A stretch of DNA of 44,947 bases from an uncultured Clostridia bacterium (GCA_947630235.1 CANRGN010000012.1:1-44947), one strand, 5' to 3'. Positions 9,321 through 20,208 are shown, counted from the stretch's first letter. Made by a program: numbers and translations. The notes: a model not told the origin generated them from the sequence alone.

Positions 9321-9465
9321 GAACAATAGTGGACATTTTCTTATGTCAAACTGTAAAACCATATTGAAAAGTCCACGTTAAATTATTTGTTCGCAAACTT
9401 TGACAAAAATTGTGTGCAATGTTTTTACTTAAGTCTATCTACAGAGAACCTTCCTACCAAATAAA
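9321..9465 (+). repeat. interspersed ~145-bp intergenic repeat, copy B
   Basis: Full-length copy that starts immediately after the TAA of the pseudouridine synthase gene. The arms GTGGAC and GTCCAC of stem 1 pair perfectly. Stem 2 is partly decayed. Its 3' end (CCAAATAAA) merges into a 16-bp bidirectional terminator stem. Confidence 0.87.
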
Positions 9466-9501
9466 TTGTAGTAGTGATTATCTTTATCACTACTACAATT
9501 T
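9463..9501. terminator. bidirectional terminator, 16-bp stem
   Basis: A perfect 16-bp inverted repeat (AAATTGTAGTAGTGAT and its complement) with a 7-nt loop lies between the convergent pseudouridine synthase gene and the anchored-protein gene whose stop is at 9505. Confidence 0.85.
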
Positions 9502-9504
9502 ATT

Positions 9505-10164
9505 TTACCAAGGAATATATTTTTCAGCAACAATAATCATATTAATCTTATTATCATTTAAATAAAATTCTATAATTTTACCATTTTCAACAAAAATAGT
9601 TGAATATATTTCATCATTGTGTTTATATATATAAGCAAAAGTTTTTCCTAAACTGTTTAAATCATTTAAATAGTTTATAGCATCCTCTTTCCCATACAAG
9701 ATTTCATATCTTCCATAAGTATCTTCATATATTTCTATATTTTTTTGAGCATAATATTTTTTTAAAATATCTGTTATTGTATCTTTTGCTTTTATTCCTC
9801 TAGAATTTTTATAATCATCTCTACTTGATGCTATATAATTAACATACTCGTTTTGATAATCGAATTGTATTATTAAATTATCATAATCAAATCTTTTATA
9901 ACTAGCTTCTGGTTGCTCATTATCTACAAATTCAGAAAATTCTTTAGGCTCTCCAAGTTTATCTTTTACTTCTTGCATTGACATGTTAAGTCTTATATCA
10001 CCAACACAAAAATCCATTTCATTTATTTTACTTATGCTTTCGTTATAAAAATTATTTACATATGTATTTTTATTTTTTGAAGATTTAAATAAACATATTA
10101 TAGATATTAAAATTATAATAATAACTAATAATATTAAAAAAAATTTCAAAATTTTATCTTTCAT
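9505..10164 (-). CDS. membrane-anchored protein with SmpA/BamE-like motif
   Basis: The 219-residue protein has one N-terminal membrane helix (about 7-26) and no lipobox I trust, so most of it should lie outside the membrane. The segment LNMSMQEVKDKLGEPKEF looks like the helix-turn 'M..eV...LGeP' motif of SmpA/OmlA-type small domains, and a second weaker copy may start at GIKAKDTITDILKKYY. This similarity is inferred from a short motif only. AAGGAAG precedes the start, and a terminator shared with the upstream convergent gene follows. The function is unknown. Confidence 0.65.
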   Translation of the reverse strand: MKDKILKFFLILLVIIIILISIICLFKSSKNKNTYVNNFYNESISKINEMDFCVGDIRLNMSMQEVKDKLGEPKEFSEFVDNEQPEASYKRFDYDNLIIQFDYQNEYVNYIASSRDDYKNSRGIKAKDTITDILKKYYAQKNIEIYEDTYGRYEILYGKEDAINYLNDLNSLGKTFAYIYKHNDEIYSTIFVENGKIIEFYLNDNKINMIIVAEKYIPW

Positions 10165-10225
10165 TTTACACTTCCTTTTATTTTTTTATTATATATATAA
10201 AAGAAACTTTTTGCAATAGAAAAAA

Positions 10226-10247
10226 CCAGCGCTTTTTAAAGCGCTGG
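10226..10247 (-). terminator. terminator of the 152-residue gene
   Basis: CCAGCGCTTT and AAAGCGCTGG form a GC-rich stem, followed by TTTTTT on the minus strand. It lies just after the stop of the gene at 10271. Confidence 0.85.
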
Positions 10248-10270
10248 AAACTTATATTTTTTGAATTTGC

Positions 10271-10729
10271 TTAATCCCAGTAATTATAAGCTTTTTGCCA
10301 ACCAGGATACTTTTTTTCCAAAAAATTCATTGCACTAAAGTATAAGTCTTTGTGATGATCACTGTAGGGTTCAAATCTACCATAGTCTTCTATAACAATG
10401 TTCTCTTGTCTATCAAAGATATACATTCTATCAGTCTCTATTGAATCTGAAGAATAAACTCTTTTTCCTTCGATGTAATAACGTGTGTATAGATAGAAGT
10501 TGTAATAACTGAATGATCCCCTAGGTCTCCCCTTTCCATCAAAAATAATTTTTGGGTTTTCTTTTTTGGTAGATTCAATCTCTTGAATGTACCAATTTTC
10601 AGGCAACCGTAAAATAAGCTCCTCTTCATTTTCGCATTGAGTAATTTCAAAACCCAATATCTTATATTCAGATTCGTCTTCAATTGCCTTATTGCTTACA
10701 CGAATTAAATTATTAAAGTTTTTCATCAT
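10271..10729 (-). CDS. hypothetical protein, atypical base composition
   Basis: I do not recognise this 152-residue soluble protein. It has many aromatic and charged residues, with LRLPENWYIQEIE, FDGKGRPRGSFSYYNFYLYTRYYIEGKRVYSS and a C-terminus ending KYPGWQKAYNYWD. Codon choice is more balanced and less A+T-rich than in the flanking genes, which suggests acquisition from elsewhere. The Shine-Dalgarno sequence is weak (AAAGTAGGTAG). A strong terminator follows, so it is a single-gene unit. Confidence 0.6.
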   Translation of the reverse strand: MMKNFNNLIRVSNKAIEDESEYKILGFEITQCENEEELILRLPENWYIQEIESTKKENPKIIFDGKGRPRGSFSYYNFYLYTRYYIEGKRVYSSDSIETDRMYIFDRQENIVIEDYGRFEPYSDHHKDLYFSAMNFLEKKYPGWQKAYNYWD

Positions 10730-10931
10730 AAAAATCTACCTACTTTCATTCGCATAAAAATATTTAAGTACAGTCATTATTATAACACAGTTTTAAAAAT
10801 TAATCAATGCTTTTTTTGGAAAATTTCAAAACATATGTAAAAAAATTGTAACACTTTTTTTTTAAATTCATAATATATAACATACGAACGATAAAAAATA
10901 AAAAAAAAATATTTTAAAGGAGGGCTTTATT

Positions 10932-11057
10932 ATGCCAGAAAATAGAGGTTGTGGATGTGGATTCGGATTTGGAGATGATTGTTTATGGATAATCATATTA
11001 TTAATAATCATCTGTTGCTGTTGCGGTGGAAATAATAATAGAAGCGGATGTTGCTAA
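10932..11057 (+). CDS. 41-residue Cys/Gly-rich single-helix membrane peptide
   Basis: An ATG at 10932 follows AAAGGAGGG and opens a 41-codon frame ending in TAA at 11057. The peptide has a Gly/Cys N-terminus (GCGCGFGFG), a hydrophobic core WIIILLIIICCCC and a C-terminal tail ending SGCC. It resembles in style the small Gly- or Cys-rich membrane or spore-associated peptides of Bacillota, such as the YjcZ type, but I cannot assign it to a family. A terminator follows within 25 bp. CATAATAT at 10869-10876 could be a sporulation-type -10 element; this is a guess. Confidence 0.7.
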   Translation: MPENRGCGCGFGFGDDCLWIIILLIIICCCCGGNNNRSGCC

Positions 11058-11080
11058 TACATTTTCCCATAACAAACAAA

Positions 11081-11106
11081 AAAATCGAGTTTTAAAAACT
11101 CGATTT
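11081..11106. terminator. bidirectional terminator between the small peptide gene and groEL
   Basis: A near-perfect 13-bp stem (AAAATCGAGTTTT and its complement) is flanked by A-run and T-run, so it can end transcription from both convergent genes. Confidence 0.88.
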
Positions 11107-11121
11107 TTTTGTATATATTTT

Positions 11122-12762
<1,641 letters not shown>

Positions 12763-12984
12763 TTACCTCCTAATTTTTACAATACTATACTTTTTTGCTA
12801 TTTTATAATATCTTTTTTATCAAAGCCTATTTATTTAATATTTTACTTTTAAAATTGATTATTTTGCTAAATGCTAAATAGCTAATTTAAGCTCTATAGA
12901 CTTTGAATAATTTTATGATATTTAGTTTTATCTTTTAAATTAGTTATAGTATTTTTTATTATCTTATATAATTTATTTTCTTTT

Positions 12985-13322
<338 letters not shown>

Positions 13323-13323
13323 T

Positions 13324-13352
13324 AATTTATACCTTTTTATATAATTTGTCAA
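13324..13352 (-). promoter_or_regulatory. promoter of groES-groEL
   Basis: On the minus strand TTGACA (13347-13352) is followed after 17 bp by TAAATT (13324-13329); TATAAA overlaps it with a shorter spacer. It is just upstream of the CIRCE box. Confidence 0.72.
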
Positions 13353-13410
13353 GCCCTATAAATAATATTCTTAAAAATTTTTTATATACCTATAAAATTA
13401 GTCAAAAAAA

Positions 13411-13431
13411 TGAGCGATTAATAATCGCTCA
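13411..13431 (-). terminator. terminator of the 105-residue gene
   Basis: TGAGCGAT and ATCGCTCA form an 8-bp stem with a 5-nt loop, followed by seven T on the minus strand, just downstream of the stop at 13452. Confidence 0.85.
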
Positions 13432-13451
13432 CAACTATATATCCTATTTAT

Positions 13452-13769
13452 TTATACAGTTAATGTTGTATCATTTTCTTCTGTATTATTTTCCTCTGTA
13501 TTATCTATAACTGAATTTGTATTATTTCCAAATGTAAAAGTTTTTCTCTCACTTCTAGCTTTTTCTTCAAATTTTTTATCAAATTCTGCTTTTACATTGT
13601 TTAATGTATCTTGCATTGCTAAAAACATTTCTTCTACATCTTGTTTTGTAAAATCATAAGAATTACTCCTAGCCATTGGTTCTAAAATTTGAATATCATG
13701 CAATACATTGTTTACTCTTTTTCCTGCAAATTCCATAAATTTTTCTCTTTTTTCTTGATTTACTTCCAT
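13452..13769 (-). CDS. hypothetical protein, helical with acidic tail
   Basis: I do not recognise this 105-residue protein. The N-terminal two thirds look helical (VNNVLHDIQILEPMARS, EEMFLAMQDTLNNVKAEFDKKFEEKARSE), and the C-terminus is a low-complexity Asn/Glu/Thr tail (NTEENNTEENDTT). It has no membrane segment. AGGAGAAG precedes the start, and a good terminator follows. It stands alone upstream of groES. Confidence 0.65.
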   Translation of the reverse strand: MEVNQEKREKFMEFAGKRVNNVLHDIQILEPMARSNSYDFTKQDVEEMFLAMQDTLNNVKAEFDKKFEEKARSERKTFTFGNNTNSVIDNTEENNTEENDTTLTV

Positions 13770-13910
13770 TTTTCTTCTCCTTTAGTTTTTAATTTATTAT
13801 TTTTGGTTGTGATAATAATATCATATAAAAAATAAATTTGTAAATATTTATTTTGATTTTTTAACATAAATTATACACTGGCATATTATATACTAAAGGA
13901 GGGATAAGTC

Positions 13911-14315
13911 ATGTGTTTTAATAAAGATAATAATTGTTGTTGTGCTATAACAATAATTTCAGCTTTAATTGGTGCAGTTGCTATAGCAGCAAGTTTTTTT
14001 AGTGGACTTATAACTACAGTTACAGCAATCATAATTATAACATTAGTTTTAGGTATTTTAGGTCTACTTTATATAATAATAAGTAATATATGCAATAATA
14101 GAAATTGTAAAATAATAGATAAATTGTGCTTAGTTCCATCTATAGTTGGATCTATTGTTTTACCTGCAATTGCTCTTTCTAGTACTGGGGTAGTAACAGC
14201 TTCTGTTGCATCAGCTTTAGTAGTTGCAGCAATAGCATTCTTTCTAATTTTATCACTAATAAATCTATTACACATAATTTTTTCATTCTTCTGTTGCAAT
14301 AGATGTGATGATTAG
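13911..14315 (+). CDS. Cys-capped four-helix membrane protein
   Basis: The 134-residue protein has four hydrophobic segments (about 12-33, 35-58, 74-95 and 98-124). Both ends are Cys-rich (CFNKDNNCCC at the N-terminus and FFCCNRC at the C-terminus), with two further Cys in the central loop (NICNNRNCK). The Cys clusters at both termini could bind metal or form disulfides; the family is unknown to me. AAAGGAGGG lies before the start, as for the 41-residue Cys-rich peptide gene at 10932, and CATATTAT is at 13882-13889. A full repeat copy starts eight bases after the stop. Confidence 0.7.
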   Translation: MCFNKDNNCCCAITIISALIGAVAIAASFFSGLITTVTAIIIITLVLGILGLLYIIISNICNNRNCKIIDKLCLVPSIVGSIVLPAIALSSTGVVTASVASALVVAAIAFFLILSLINLLHIIFSFFCCNRCDD

Positions 14316-14322
14316 TTATAAA

Positions 14323-14468
14323 GAACAATAGTGGACATTTTCTTATGTCAGACTGTTAAAGTATATTGCAAAGTCCACGTTAAATTGTTCGTGCGCCAAT
14401 TTTGACAAAAATTGTGTGCAATGCTTTTATTTAGCTTAACTACAAAAATTGTCCTACTGAATAAAAAA
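14323..14468 (+). repeat. interspersed ~145-bp intergenic repeat, copy C
   Basis: The best preserved copy. The stem 1 arms GTGGAC/GTCCAC and GAACAAT/ATTGTTC pair. Stem 2 is GCGCCAATTTT with AAAATTGTGTGC around a GACA loop. It ends CTGAATAAAA and runs straight into the 14471-14494 terminator. Confidence 0.9.
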
Positions 14469-14470
14469 AA

Positions 14471-14494
14471 CCTGAGCTGATAAATCAGCTCAGG
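14471..14494. terminator. bidirectional terminator, 10-bp GC-rich stem
   Basis: CCTGAGCTGA and TCAGCTCAGG around TAAA, with A-run before and T-run after, lie between two convergent genes. Confidence 0.92.
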
Positions 14495-14521
14495 TTTTTT
14501 GGCTTGAACACCTAAAACAAT

Positions 14522-16069
14522 TTAACTAATAATTTTTATAGCACATTTAATTCCATCAATAGCAGAGGTCATAATTCCACCTGCATAACCTGCGCCTTCT
14601 CCACAAGGATACAAACCTTCTATGTTTGAAAGTAAAGTTTCTTTATCTCTTACAATTTTTACAGCAGAAGATGTTCTAGTTTCAACACCAGTTAAAATAG
14701 CATCTTTTTCTGCAAAACAATTTAATTTTTTGTTTAATTCAATTAATGCTTCTTTTAATGTTTCACTTACAAACTCTGGTAAAATTTCATTTAAATTAGA
14801 TTTTGTCACTCCTGGCATATAAGTAGGCTTTATTTTACCTAATTCTAAAGTTTTTTTGTTATTTAAAAAATCTTCAACTCTTTGGATTGGTGCAAAATAA
14901 TTTTTGCCACCTAATATATATGCTTCTTTTTCTATTTTTTCTTGGAAGTCCATTCCACTAAGAGGATTATCAGATTCAAAATCACTAGTTTTTACATTTA
15001 TCAGTAGAGCACTATTAGCATTTTCTCCGTCTCTTGAAAACTTACTCATACCATTAGTAACAATGGTTTCAGGCTCAGAAGATGATGCTATAACTTCTCC
15101 GCCTGGGCACATACAAAAACTATATGCTACTCTTCCATTTTTTGCATGATAAACGAGTTTATAATCAGCAGATGGAAGTTTTAGTTTTGTTTTATTTCCA
15201 TATTGAGCTTCATCAATCATTTGCTGTAAATGTTCAATTCTTACTCCTATAGCAAAATCTTTTGGTTCAATTTTAACTCCTAAATCAAATAATTTTCTAA
15301 CAGTATCTCTAGCACTATGACCTATAGCCAAAATAACAGTATCTGTTTGATACTCTTTTTTTGCTATAACCGAAAAAATTTTTCCATCTTTTATATTAAA
15401 ATTAGTTACTTTTTCATTAAAGAAAATTTCTCCACCTTTAGAAATTATATATTCTCTAATATTTTTAACTACATCTACTAAATTATCTGTTCCAATATGA
15501 GGTTTAGAAGTATATAAAATTTCTTTTGGAGCTCCAAAACGAACAAATTCTTCTAATACTTTTCTAGAATAAATATTAGTATTTCCAGTATTTAATTTTC
15601 CATCTGAAAATGTTCCTGCACCACCCTCACCAAATTGAACATTAGACAATGGATTTAAAATTCCTTTATTTCTAAATTCTTGAACATCTTTAATTCTTTG
15701 TTCTACTTTACTCCCCTGCTCTAAAATAATAGGTTTCAACCCATACTCAGCAAGTATTAAACCAGCAAACATTCCAGCTGGTCCAAATCCTACAATTACA
15801 GGTCTAAAACTAGATTTTCTTTTTACATCTATTTTTGGAAAAGAATATTTTTCTACCTTCTCAAATCTTTTTTCTTTCTCACCATTTAATTCTAAATCTA
15901 TAGTATAAACATAATGAACATTATTTTTATCTCTTGCATCAATAGATTTTTTAAATATGTTCCAAGATTTTACATCTTTTATATTTAATTTATTATTTTT
16001 TAATACATAATTTAATATTTCACTATCTTTTATATCTTCATAAATCTTTATATTTTTAATTCTAATCAT
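14522..16069 (-). CDS. FAD-dependent dehydrogenase (COG2509 type)
   Basis: The 515-residue flavoprotein has an N-terminal small domain (about 1-85), then the FAD-binding Rossmann motif VIVGFGPAGMFAGLILAE (about 91-108) with ILEQG closing it. Other conserved stretches are NVQFGEGGAGTFSDGKLNTG, ILAIGHSARDTV and the C-terminal LYPCGEGAGYAGGIMTSAIDGI. This pattern marks the large uncharacterised FAD-dehydrogenase family seen in many Bacillota. The substrate and electron acceptor are unknown. It is transcribed alone, with a shared terminator after its stop. Confidence 0.88.
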   Translation of the reverse strand: MIRIKNIKIYEDIKDSEILNYVLKNNKLNIKDVKSWNIFKKSIDARDKNNVHYVYTIDLELNGEKEKRFEKVEKYSFPKIDVKRKSSFRPVIVGFGPAGMFAGLILAEYGLKPIILEQGSKVEQRIKDVQEFRNKGILNPLSNVQFGEGGAGTFSDGKLNTGNTNIYSRKVLEEFVRFGAPKEILYTSKPHIGTDNLVDVVKNIREYIISKGGEIFFNEKVTNFNIKDGKIFSVIAKKEYQTDTVILAIGHSARDTVRKLFDLGVKIEPKDFAIGVRIEHLQQMIDEAQYGNKTKLKLPSADYKLVYHAKNGRVAYSFCMCPGGEVIASSSEPETIVTNGMSKFSRDGENANSALLINVKTSDFESDNPLSGMDFQEKIEKEAYILGGKNYFAPIQRVEDFLNNKKTLELGKIKPTYMPGVTKSNLNEILPEFVSETLKEALIELNKKLNCFAEKDAILTGVETRTSSAVKIVRDKETLLSNIEGLYPCGEGAGYAGGIMTSAIDGIKCAIKIIS

Positions 16070-16177
16070 TTTCTCACCAAATATTTCTTTATATTTATAA
16101 CAATAATATTATCATTTTATGTCAACATCGTCAAGGTGATAAAACATAATATCAAATTATAAATCATTTCAATAACA

Positions 16178-16227
16178 ATAATGTTTTTATTCAGCCTATC
16201 TACACAAAACTTTCTTACTGAATAAAA
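16178..16227 (+). repeat. shortened copy E of the intergenic repeat
   Basis: Only the 3' block remains. It has the clearest terminal inverted repeat of all copies: TTTTTATTCAG and CTGAATAAAAA (11 bp, perfect) around 22 bases. A terminator hairpin follows at 16237-16255. Confidence 0.75.
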
Positions 16228-16236
16228 AATATTAAA

Positions 16237-16255
16237 AGGCGATTTAAAATCGCCT
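16237..16255 (-). terminator. terminator of the LD-carboxypeptidase gene
   Basis: AGGCGATTT and AAATCGCCT form a 9-bp stem followed by TTTT on the minus strand, just after the stop at 16274. It abuts a partial repeat copy. Confidence 0.82.
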
Positions 16256-16273
16256 ATATAAAAATATAATTAC

Positions 16274-17287
16274 CTATATTAGTTCAAGGTTTATAGTACC
16301 TTTTGAATTTTTTACTTCAACATCTGCAATAGCTCCATTTATTATTGTCATAGATGGTCCTTTATGTGATATATCTGCATCATAAACGATTGGAACATTT
16401 AAATTCGATAAAACACTATCTTTAAAAGCCGTTTCTATATTATAACCTAAAACAGTATTATTGCATCCAAATCTTCCAAAAATAATTCCTTTTACATAAT
16501 TAAAATATCCAAATTCATTAAATTTCCATAAGTTTCTAATTACTGATTCTAAAGACATTTCACAATTATCCAAATACCAAATTATACCATCATCTTTATA
16601 TTTTTCAATAAATTGTTTTGCTCCATCATATTTTGTTCCAATAATTTCAATTATACTATCAAAACAGCCACCAATTATTCTGCCTCTAAAATGAGCTTCT
16701 TTGCTCTCAAATACTTTCCATTCTACTTTATTTGTTAAATTATATCCTTCCAAGCCTGTAACTCTAGTTTTTCCTTCTTCTTCATATAATTCAAAGCTTT
16801 TTTGCTTAATAATATTACCTTTAATAATTTCTAAATTATTTTTTAAATCAATTTCTAAAGGCTCCATTCCAAAAGATTTAAAATTAATAGAATTAATTGT
16901 AGCTATATCAAATCTTGTAGTAATAGAATACATTATAGCAGTAGGATCAGAAAAGCCTTGTACAAATTTTGGATTTCGTACTAATTTATTAAAATCTACA
17001 TATGGTAAAATTTCAAGTATAAATTCTCCTCCAGCAGCACAAATTATCATATCAATATCTTTATTTTCAAACATTTCATTTAATTCTTCTGCTCTTTCCT
17101 TTGCACTAGCACTTCTAGCCATTTTTGAATTATAAAGATGTTTTGATACTATAACTTTATATCCCATTTCTTCAAAATGTTTAATTGAATTTTTGAAACG
17201 AATTTTACTTGTTTCATTATACGCTCCATCTGATGGTGCAGGAACACCTATTGTATCACCAATCTTTAAAAATTCAGGATAAATCAT
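16274..17287 (-). CDS. LD-carboxypeptidase / MccF-like S66 peptidase
   Basis: Members of this serine peptidase family cleave the D-Ala from murein tetrapeptides during cell-wall recycling or, in the MccF branch, inactivate microcin C-type peptide nucleotides. The 337 residues start LKIGDTIGVPAPSDG. The nucleophile Ser is in GFSDPTAIM (about residue 113), a conserved Glu-rich segment surrounds IIWYLDNCEMSLE, and the late His is in ADISHKGPSMTI. There is no signal peptide, so it acts in the cytoplasm. The length and 'DNCE' segment favour the MccF-like subgroup, but I cannot decide the substrate. Confidence 0.88.
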   Translation of the reverse strand: MIYPEFLKIGDTIGVPAPSDGAYNETSKIRFKNSIKHFEEMGYKVIVSKHLYNSKMARSASAKERAEELNEMFENKDIDMIICAAGGEFILEILPYVDFNKLVRNPKFVQGFSDPTAIMYSITTRFDIATINSINFKSFGMEPLEIDLKNNLEIIKGNIIKQKSFELYEEEGKTRVTGLEGYNLTNKVEWKVFESKEAHFRGRIIGGCFDSIIEIIGTKYDGAKQFIEKYKDDGIIWYLDNCEMSLESVIRNLWKFNEFGYFNYVKGIIFGRFGCNNTVLGYNIETAFKDSVLSNLNVPIVYDADISHKGPSMTIINGAIADVEVKNSKGTINLELI

Positions 17288-17325
17288 TTTTCTTCCTTTC
17301 TATAATCGACAACTTTCGACAAAAA

Positions 17326-17350
17326 AACCTTTAGCAAATTTCTAAAGGTT
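17326..17350 (-). terminator. terminator overlapping the stop of the 57-residue gene
   Basis: AACCTTTAG and CTAAAGGTT pair with a 7-nt loop, followed by a T-run on the minus strand. The stem touches the stop codon of the preceding gene. Confidence 0.82.
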
Positions 17351-17523
17351 TAATCATCTACTTTTTCTAAATCCATTATATTAATATTTTTCAATTCTTT
17401 ATTTTCTCCATCAATTAAATCTGCAAATTTTTGATTATCTTTTATATAAAAAGCTTTTATTTTATATAATTTTTCGTTATATCTCACTATACTATGTGGT
17501 GTTAAACCATTCCACAATCTCAT
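17350..17523 (-). CDS. 57-residue hypothetical protein
   Basis: The start at 17523 (MRLWNGLTPHSIVRYNEKLY) is preferred because AAGGAG lies just before it; a longer frame starting at 17610 has no binding site. The short protein looks like a small beta-rich domain (IVRYNEKLYKIKAFYIKDNQKFADLIDGE). I do not recognise it. A terminator follows its stop, and the LD-carboxypeptidase gene lies further downstream. Confidence 0.6.
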   Translation of the reverse strand: MRLWNGLTPHSIVRYNEKLYKIKAFYIKDNQKFADLIDGENKELKNINIMDLEKVDD

Positions 17524-17819
17524 ATTTTTTCTCCTTAACATCTGTAGAATTTTGTCATTTTTTCGACAATCTAATAAGAATATATTATCATAAAAATCAA
17601 TCATAATCAATAGTTATATTAAAAAGATTTTATATTTTTCAACTAAGATAGAAAATTTTTTCATCTTTATACATATTTAAATGCATCTATTTGATTTGAA
17701 ATTTTAATAATTAAATATCCAAATTTAGCATAAAACTTCTTTTATCATTCTTAATTTTCCAAGCAAATTTTTATAATATTATCATTAATTTAATAAAATA
17801 TTAAATATCAAGAAAAATA

Positions 17820-18023
17820 TCATAAATTGTAAACTTCTTTTGCTTTTACTATTATTCTTTGTTTTGAATCATTCGTGCATGTTATTAGAGTTACTTCTCT
17901 CTTTCCATCAGTATTTTGTTCCAAGCAACTAGTATCTTCAGGATACACCTTGTATAAATCATAAATTTGATATTTATGTCTTCCAAATTTATTATCATCA
18001 ATAATTTTTATAAAAAAAATCAA
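17820..18023 (-). pseudogene. sortase remnant (C-terminal part only)
   Basis: The 67-codon frame contains the last part of a sortase: YQIYDLYKVYPEDTSCL, then the catalytic Cys in VTLITCTND and the catalytic Arg in KQRIIVKAKEV. The N-terminal membrane anchor and the beta-strands with the catalytic His (usually in a TLxGH motif) are missing. Upstream sequence up to 18170 is A+T-rich and does not encode them in any frame I can follow, although an orphan AAAGGAGG remains near 18070-18077. The fragment cannot be an active transpeptidase. No LPxTG substrate gene is in the window. Confidence 0.8.
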
Positions 18024-18152
18024 AATTAAAATTTTATAACTTTATTTTTATACCAAAATAACGAGCTTTATCCTCCTTTTTATTTCATAATAATATAATG
18101 TGTTATTTTTTTATAATTATTTGGTAATAAATGCTTAAGATTACAAAAAAAG

Positions 18153-18175
18153 AATAAAACTTTTTAAGTTTTATT
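18153..18175 (-). terminator. terminator of the mltG-ttcA-like operon
   Basis: AATAAAACTT and AAGTTTTATT form a 10-bp stem with a 3-nt loop, followed by a T-rich run on the minus strand, just after the stop at 18194. Confidence 0.78.
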
Positions 18176-18193
18176 TTCAAAATAACCAAACTT

Positions 18194-19090
18194 TTATTCT
18201 GTAAAATCATTTTTTTCAATTTGATTTTTTAATTCATTCTGCTTTCTTTTTTCTTCTTCAAAATCTTGTAAAAAACTATGATATTCACCATGATTTTTCG
18301 TACCTAAAACACATTCTAAATTCACATTATCCATACTTTTAAAAATATTATAATCTATTTCTTTATATTCTTTTCTTAAGTTTTGTATTAAATCTTTCAT
18401 AACTTTTCTTTTACTAGTTCCATCATCTAATAATGCAATATTTTCTGTAAATTTACAAGCACAATTTATAAATTTTAAATTATTATAATTCATCCAAGAA
18501 ATAATAGATTGCTCTTTTACTAAATATAATGGTCTTATTAAATCTACCTCATCAAAATTTTTACTATGTAATTTTGGAAGCATTGTTTTTATTTCTGCTC
18601 CGTAAAACATTGATAACAGAGTGGTTTCTATTACATCATCAAAATGATGACCAAGAGCAATTTTATTACATTCTAATTCTTTAGCTTTATTATACAAAAA
18701 ACCTCTTCTCATTCTAGCACACAAATAGCAAGGATTTCTAAAATCTGTTTCTGTAACTACTTCAAAAATATCACTATTAAACATTTCAATAGGAACATTT
18801 AAAATTTTTGCATTATTTATGATACATTCTTTGGTACTTTCATTATATCCAGGATTCATTACAACAAATCTAGCTTTAAAAGGAAATTTTCCATGATTTA
18901 TTAACTCTTGAATACATTTTGCAAGCAAAAAAGAATCTTTACCACCACTTATACATACCATTATATTATCATTTTCTTGAATTAGCTTATAATCAATAAC
19001 TGCTTTCATAAATTTATTCCATATATATTTACGGAATTTAGTAATTATGCTTCTTTCTATTTGTTTATATTGTTCCAAATTTTTACTCAT
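18194..19090 (-). CDS. TtcA-like PP-loop ATPase (tRNA thiolation family)
   Basis: The 298-residue protein has the PP-loop SGGKDSF (about 49-55), a CYLCARMRRG motif near 120 and a second Cys pair in NCACKF, as in TtcA-type enzymes that adenylate and thiolate a tRNA base using an iron-sulfur cluster. GHHFDDVIET matches the TtcA/TilS superfamily. The exact modification (2-thiocytidine or another) cannot be read from the sequence. It is the last gene of the minus-strand unit behind mltG, 21 bp after it. Confidence 0.85.
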   Translation of the reverse strand: MSKNLEQYKQIERSIITKFRKYIWNKFMKAVIDYKLIQENDNIMVCISGGKDSFLLAKCIQELINHGKFPFKARFVVMNPGYNESTKECIINNAKILNVPIEMFNSDIFEVVTETDFRNPCYLCARMRRGFLYNKAKELECNKIALGHHFDDVIETTLLSMFYGAEIKTMLPKLHSKNFDEVDLIRPLYLVKEQSIISWMNYNNLKFINCACKFTENIALLDDGTSKRKVMKDLIQNLRKEYKEIDYNIFKSMDNVNLECVLGTKNHGEYHSFLQDFEEEKRKQNELKNQIEKNDFTE

Positions 19091-19111
19091 TTATTAGCTC
19101 CTATCATAAAG

Positions 19112-20206
19112 TTAATATTCATACCATAAATTTGATTCTTTTAAATTTTTTATTAAATTTTGGTGTTCTTCATAAGTATCTGTAAAATATACTTTTTTAT
19201 TTTTATCAGAAACAAAATATAAAGCACTTGTCTCCTTTGGATGAATTACTGCTTCAATAGAAATTTTACTAGGATTTCCAATAGGACCTATTGGAATTTT
19301 ACCTTTCATATTTTCTGCTCTAGTATTATATAAATTTTCTGTAGCAATTTCTTTGGCAGTTAAATCACCATCTGATAATTCTTTTCCTACTGCATAATAA
19401 GTAGTAACATCACTTCCAAGAGACATGTTTTGATCTAATCTATTATAAAATACACCAACAATTTCTTCTCTTTCTTCTAAAGTAGAACCTTCTAATTCAG
19501 CTACTGAAGCAAGAGTTAATAATTGATGTACTGTAAGCATTGTACCTTCTATTTCTTCTCTGTATGAAGATAAATATTTATCTGTATAATTTAATATATT
19601 TGAAAAAATATCTTCAACACTAACATCTACATTTTCAAATGTATAAGTATCTGGAAGTAAATAACCCTCAAGTGGATAATAAATATTTTCGTCCAAAATC
19701 TCATCTGTTATAAACCAATATTTATCTATTAACTCATTCAAATAGTCTACATTTTGTACTAAAGCAAAAACATCATCTTCGCTATTATTTGTATTTTCAG
19801 CAATTGTTTTTGCAATATATTTCATATTCTTTCCTTCTATAAAAGTTATTTTTATAGCCTCATCTAAAATATCTCCTGAACATAATTTTTTAACAATACT
19901 TTCAACATCATCTTTACCATTATTAAATACATACTTTCCTGCTTGAAGATTTGTTTTTTTATTTAATTTTATATAAATTTTAAATGTTAAAGCATTTTTT
20001 ATAACCTTATTTTCAGTCAAAATATCTGCTATACCACTTATTCCTGTTTTTTCTGGAATTTCAACCGTAATTTCTTTTCCGTTTTCTGGTAGTTCATAAG
20101 TTTTTAAAGAATTATTGTAATATATTACACCACTCATAATAGATATAACACCAATAATAAAAATTAACAAAATTATACTTACTATTATCTTACCTAATTT
20201 ACTCAT
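19112..20206 (-). CDS. mltG: endolytic murein transglycosylase MltG
   Basis: MltG cuts nascent peptidoglycan glycan strands at the membrane. The 364 residues have one N-terminal membrane helix (about 8-28), a LysM-like segment (FKIYIKLNKKTNLQAGKYVF), and the YceG domain. The catalytic Glu lies in LASVAELEGSTLEEREEIVG, followed by VFYNRL, LGSDVTTYYAVG and PIGPIGNPSKISIEAVIHP, all typical. It starts two bases after the stop of the preceding gene, so the pair is translationally coupled. Confidence 0.95.
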   Translation of the reverse strand: MSKLGKIIVSIILLIFIIGVISIMSGVIYYNNSLKTYELPENGKEITVEIPEKTGISGIADILTENKVIKNALTFKIYIKLNKKTNLQAGKYVFNNGKDDVESIVKKLCSGDILDEAIKITFIEGKNMKYIAKTIAENTNNSEDDVFALVQNVDYLNELIDKYWFITDEILDENIYYPLEGYLLPDTYTFENVDVSVEDIFSNILNYTDKYLSSYREEIEGTMLTVHQLLTLASVAELEGSTLEEREEIVGVFYNRLDQNMSLGSDVTTYYAVGKELSDGDLTAKEIATENLYNTRAENMKGKIPIGPIGNPSKISIEAVIHPKETSALYFVSDKNKKVYFTDTYEEHQNLIKNLKESNLWYEY

Positions 20207-20208
20207 AC

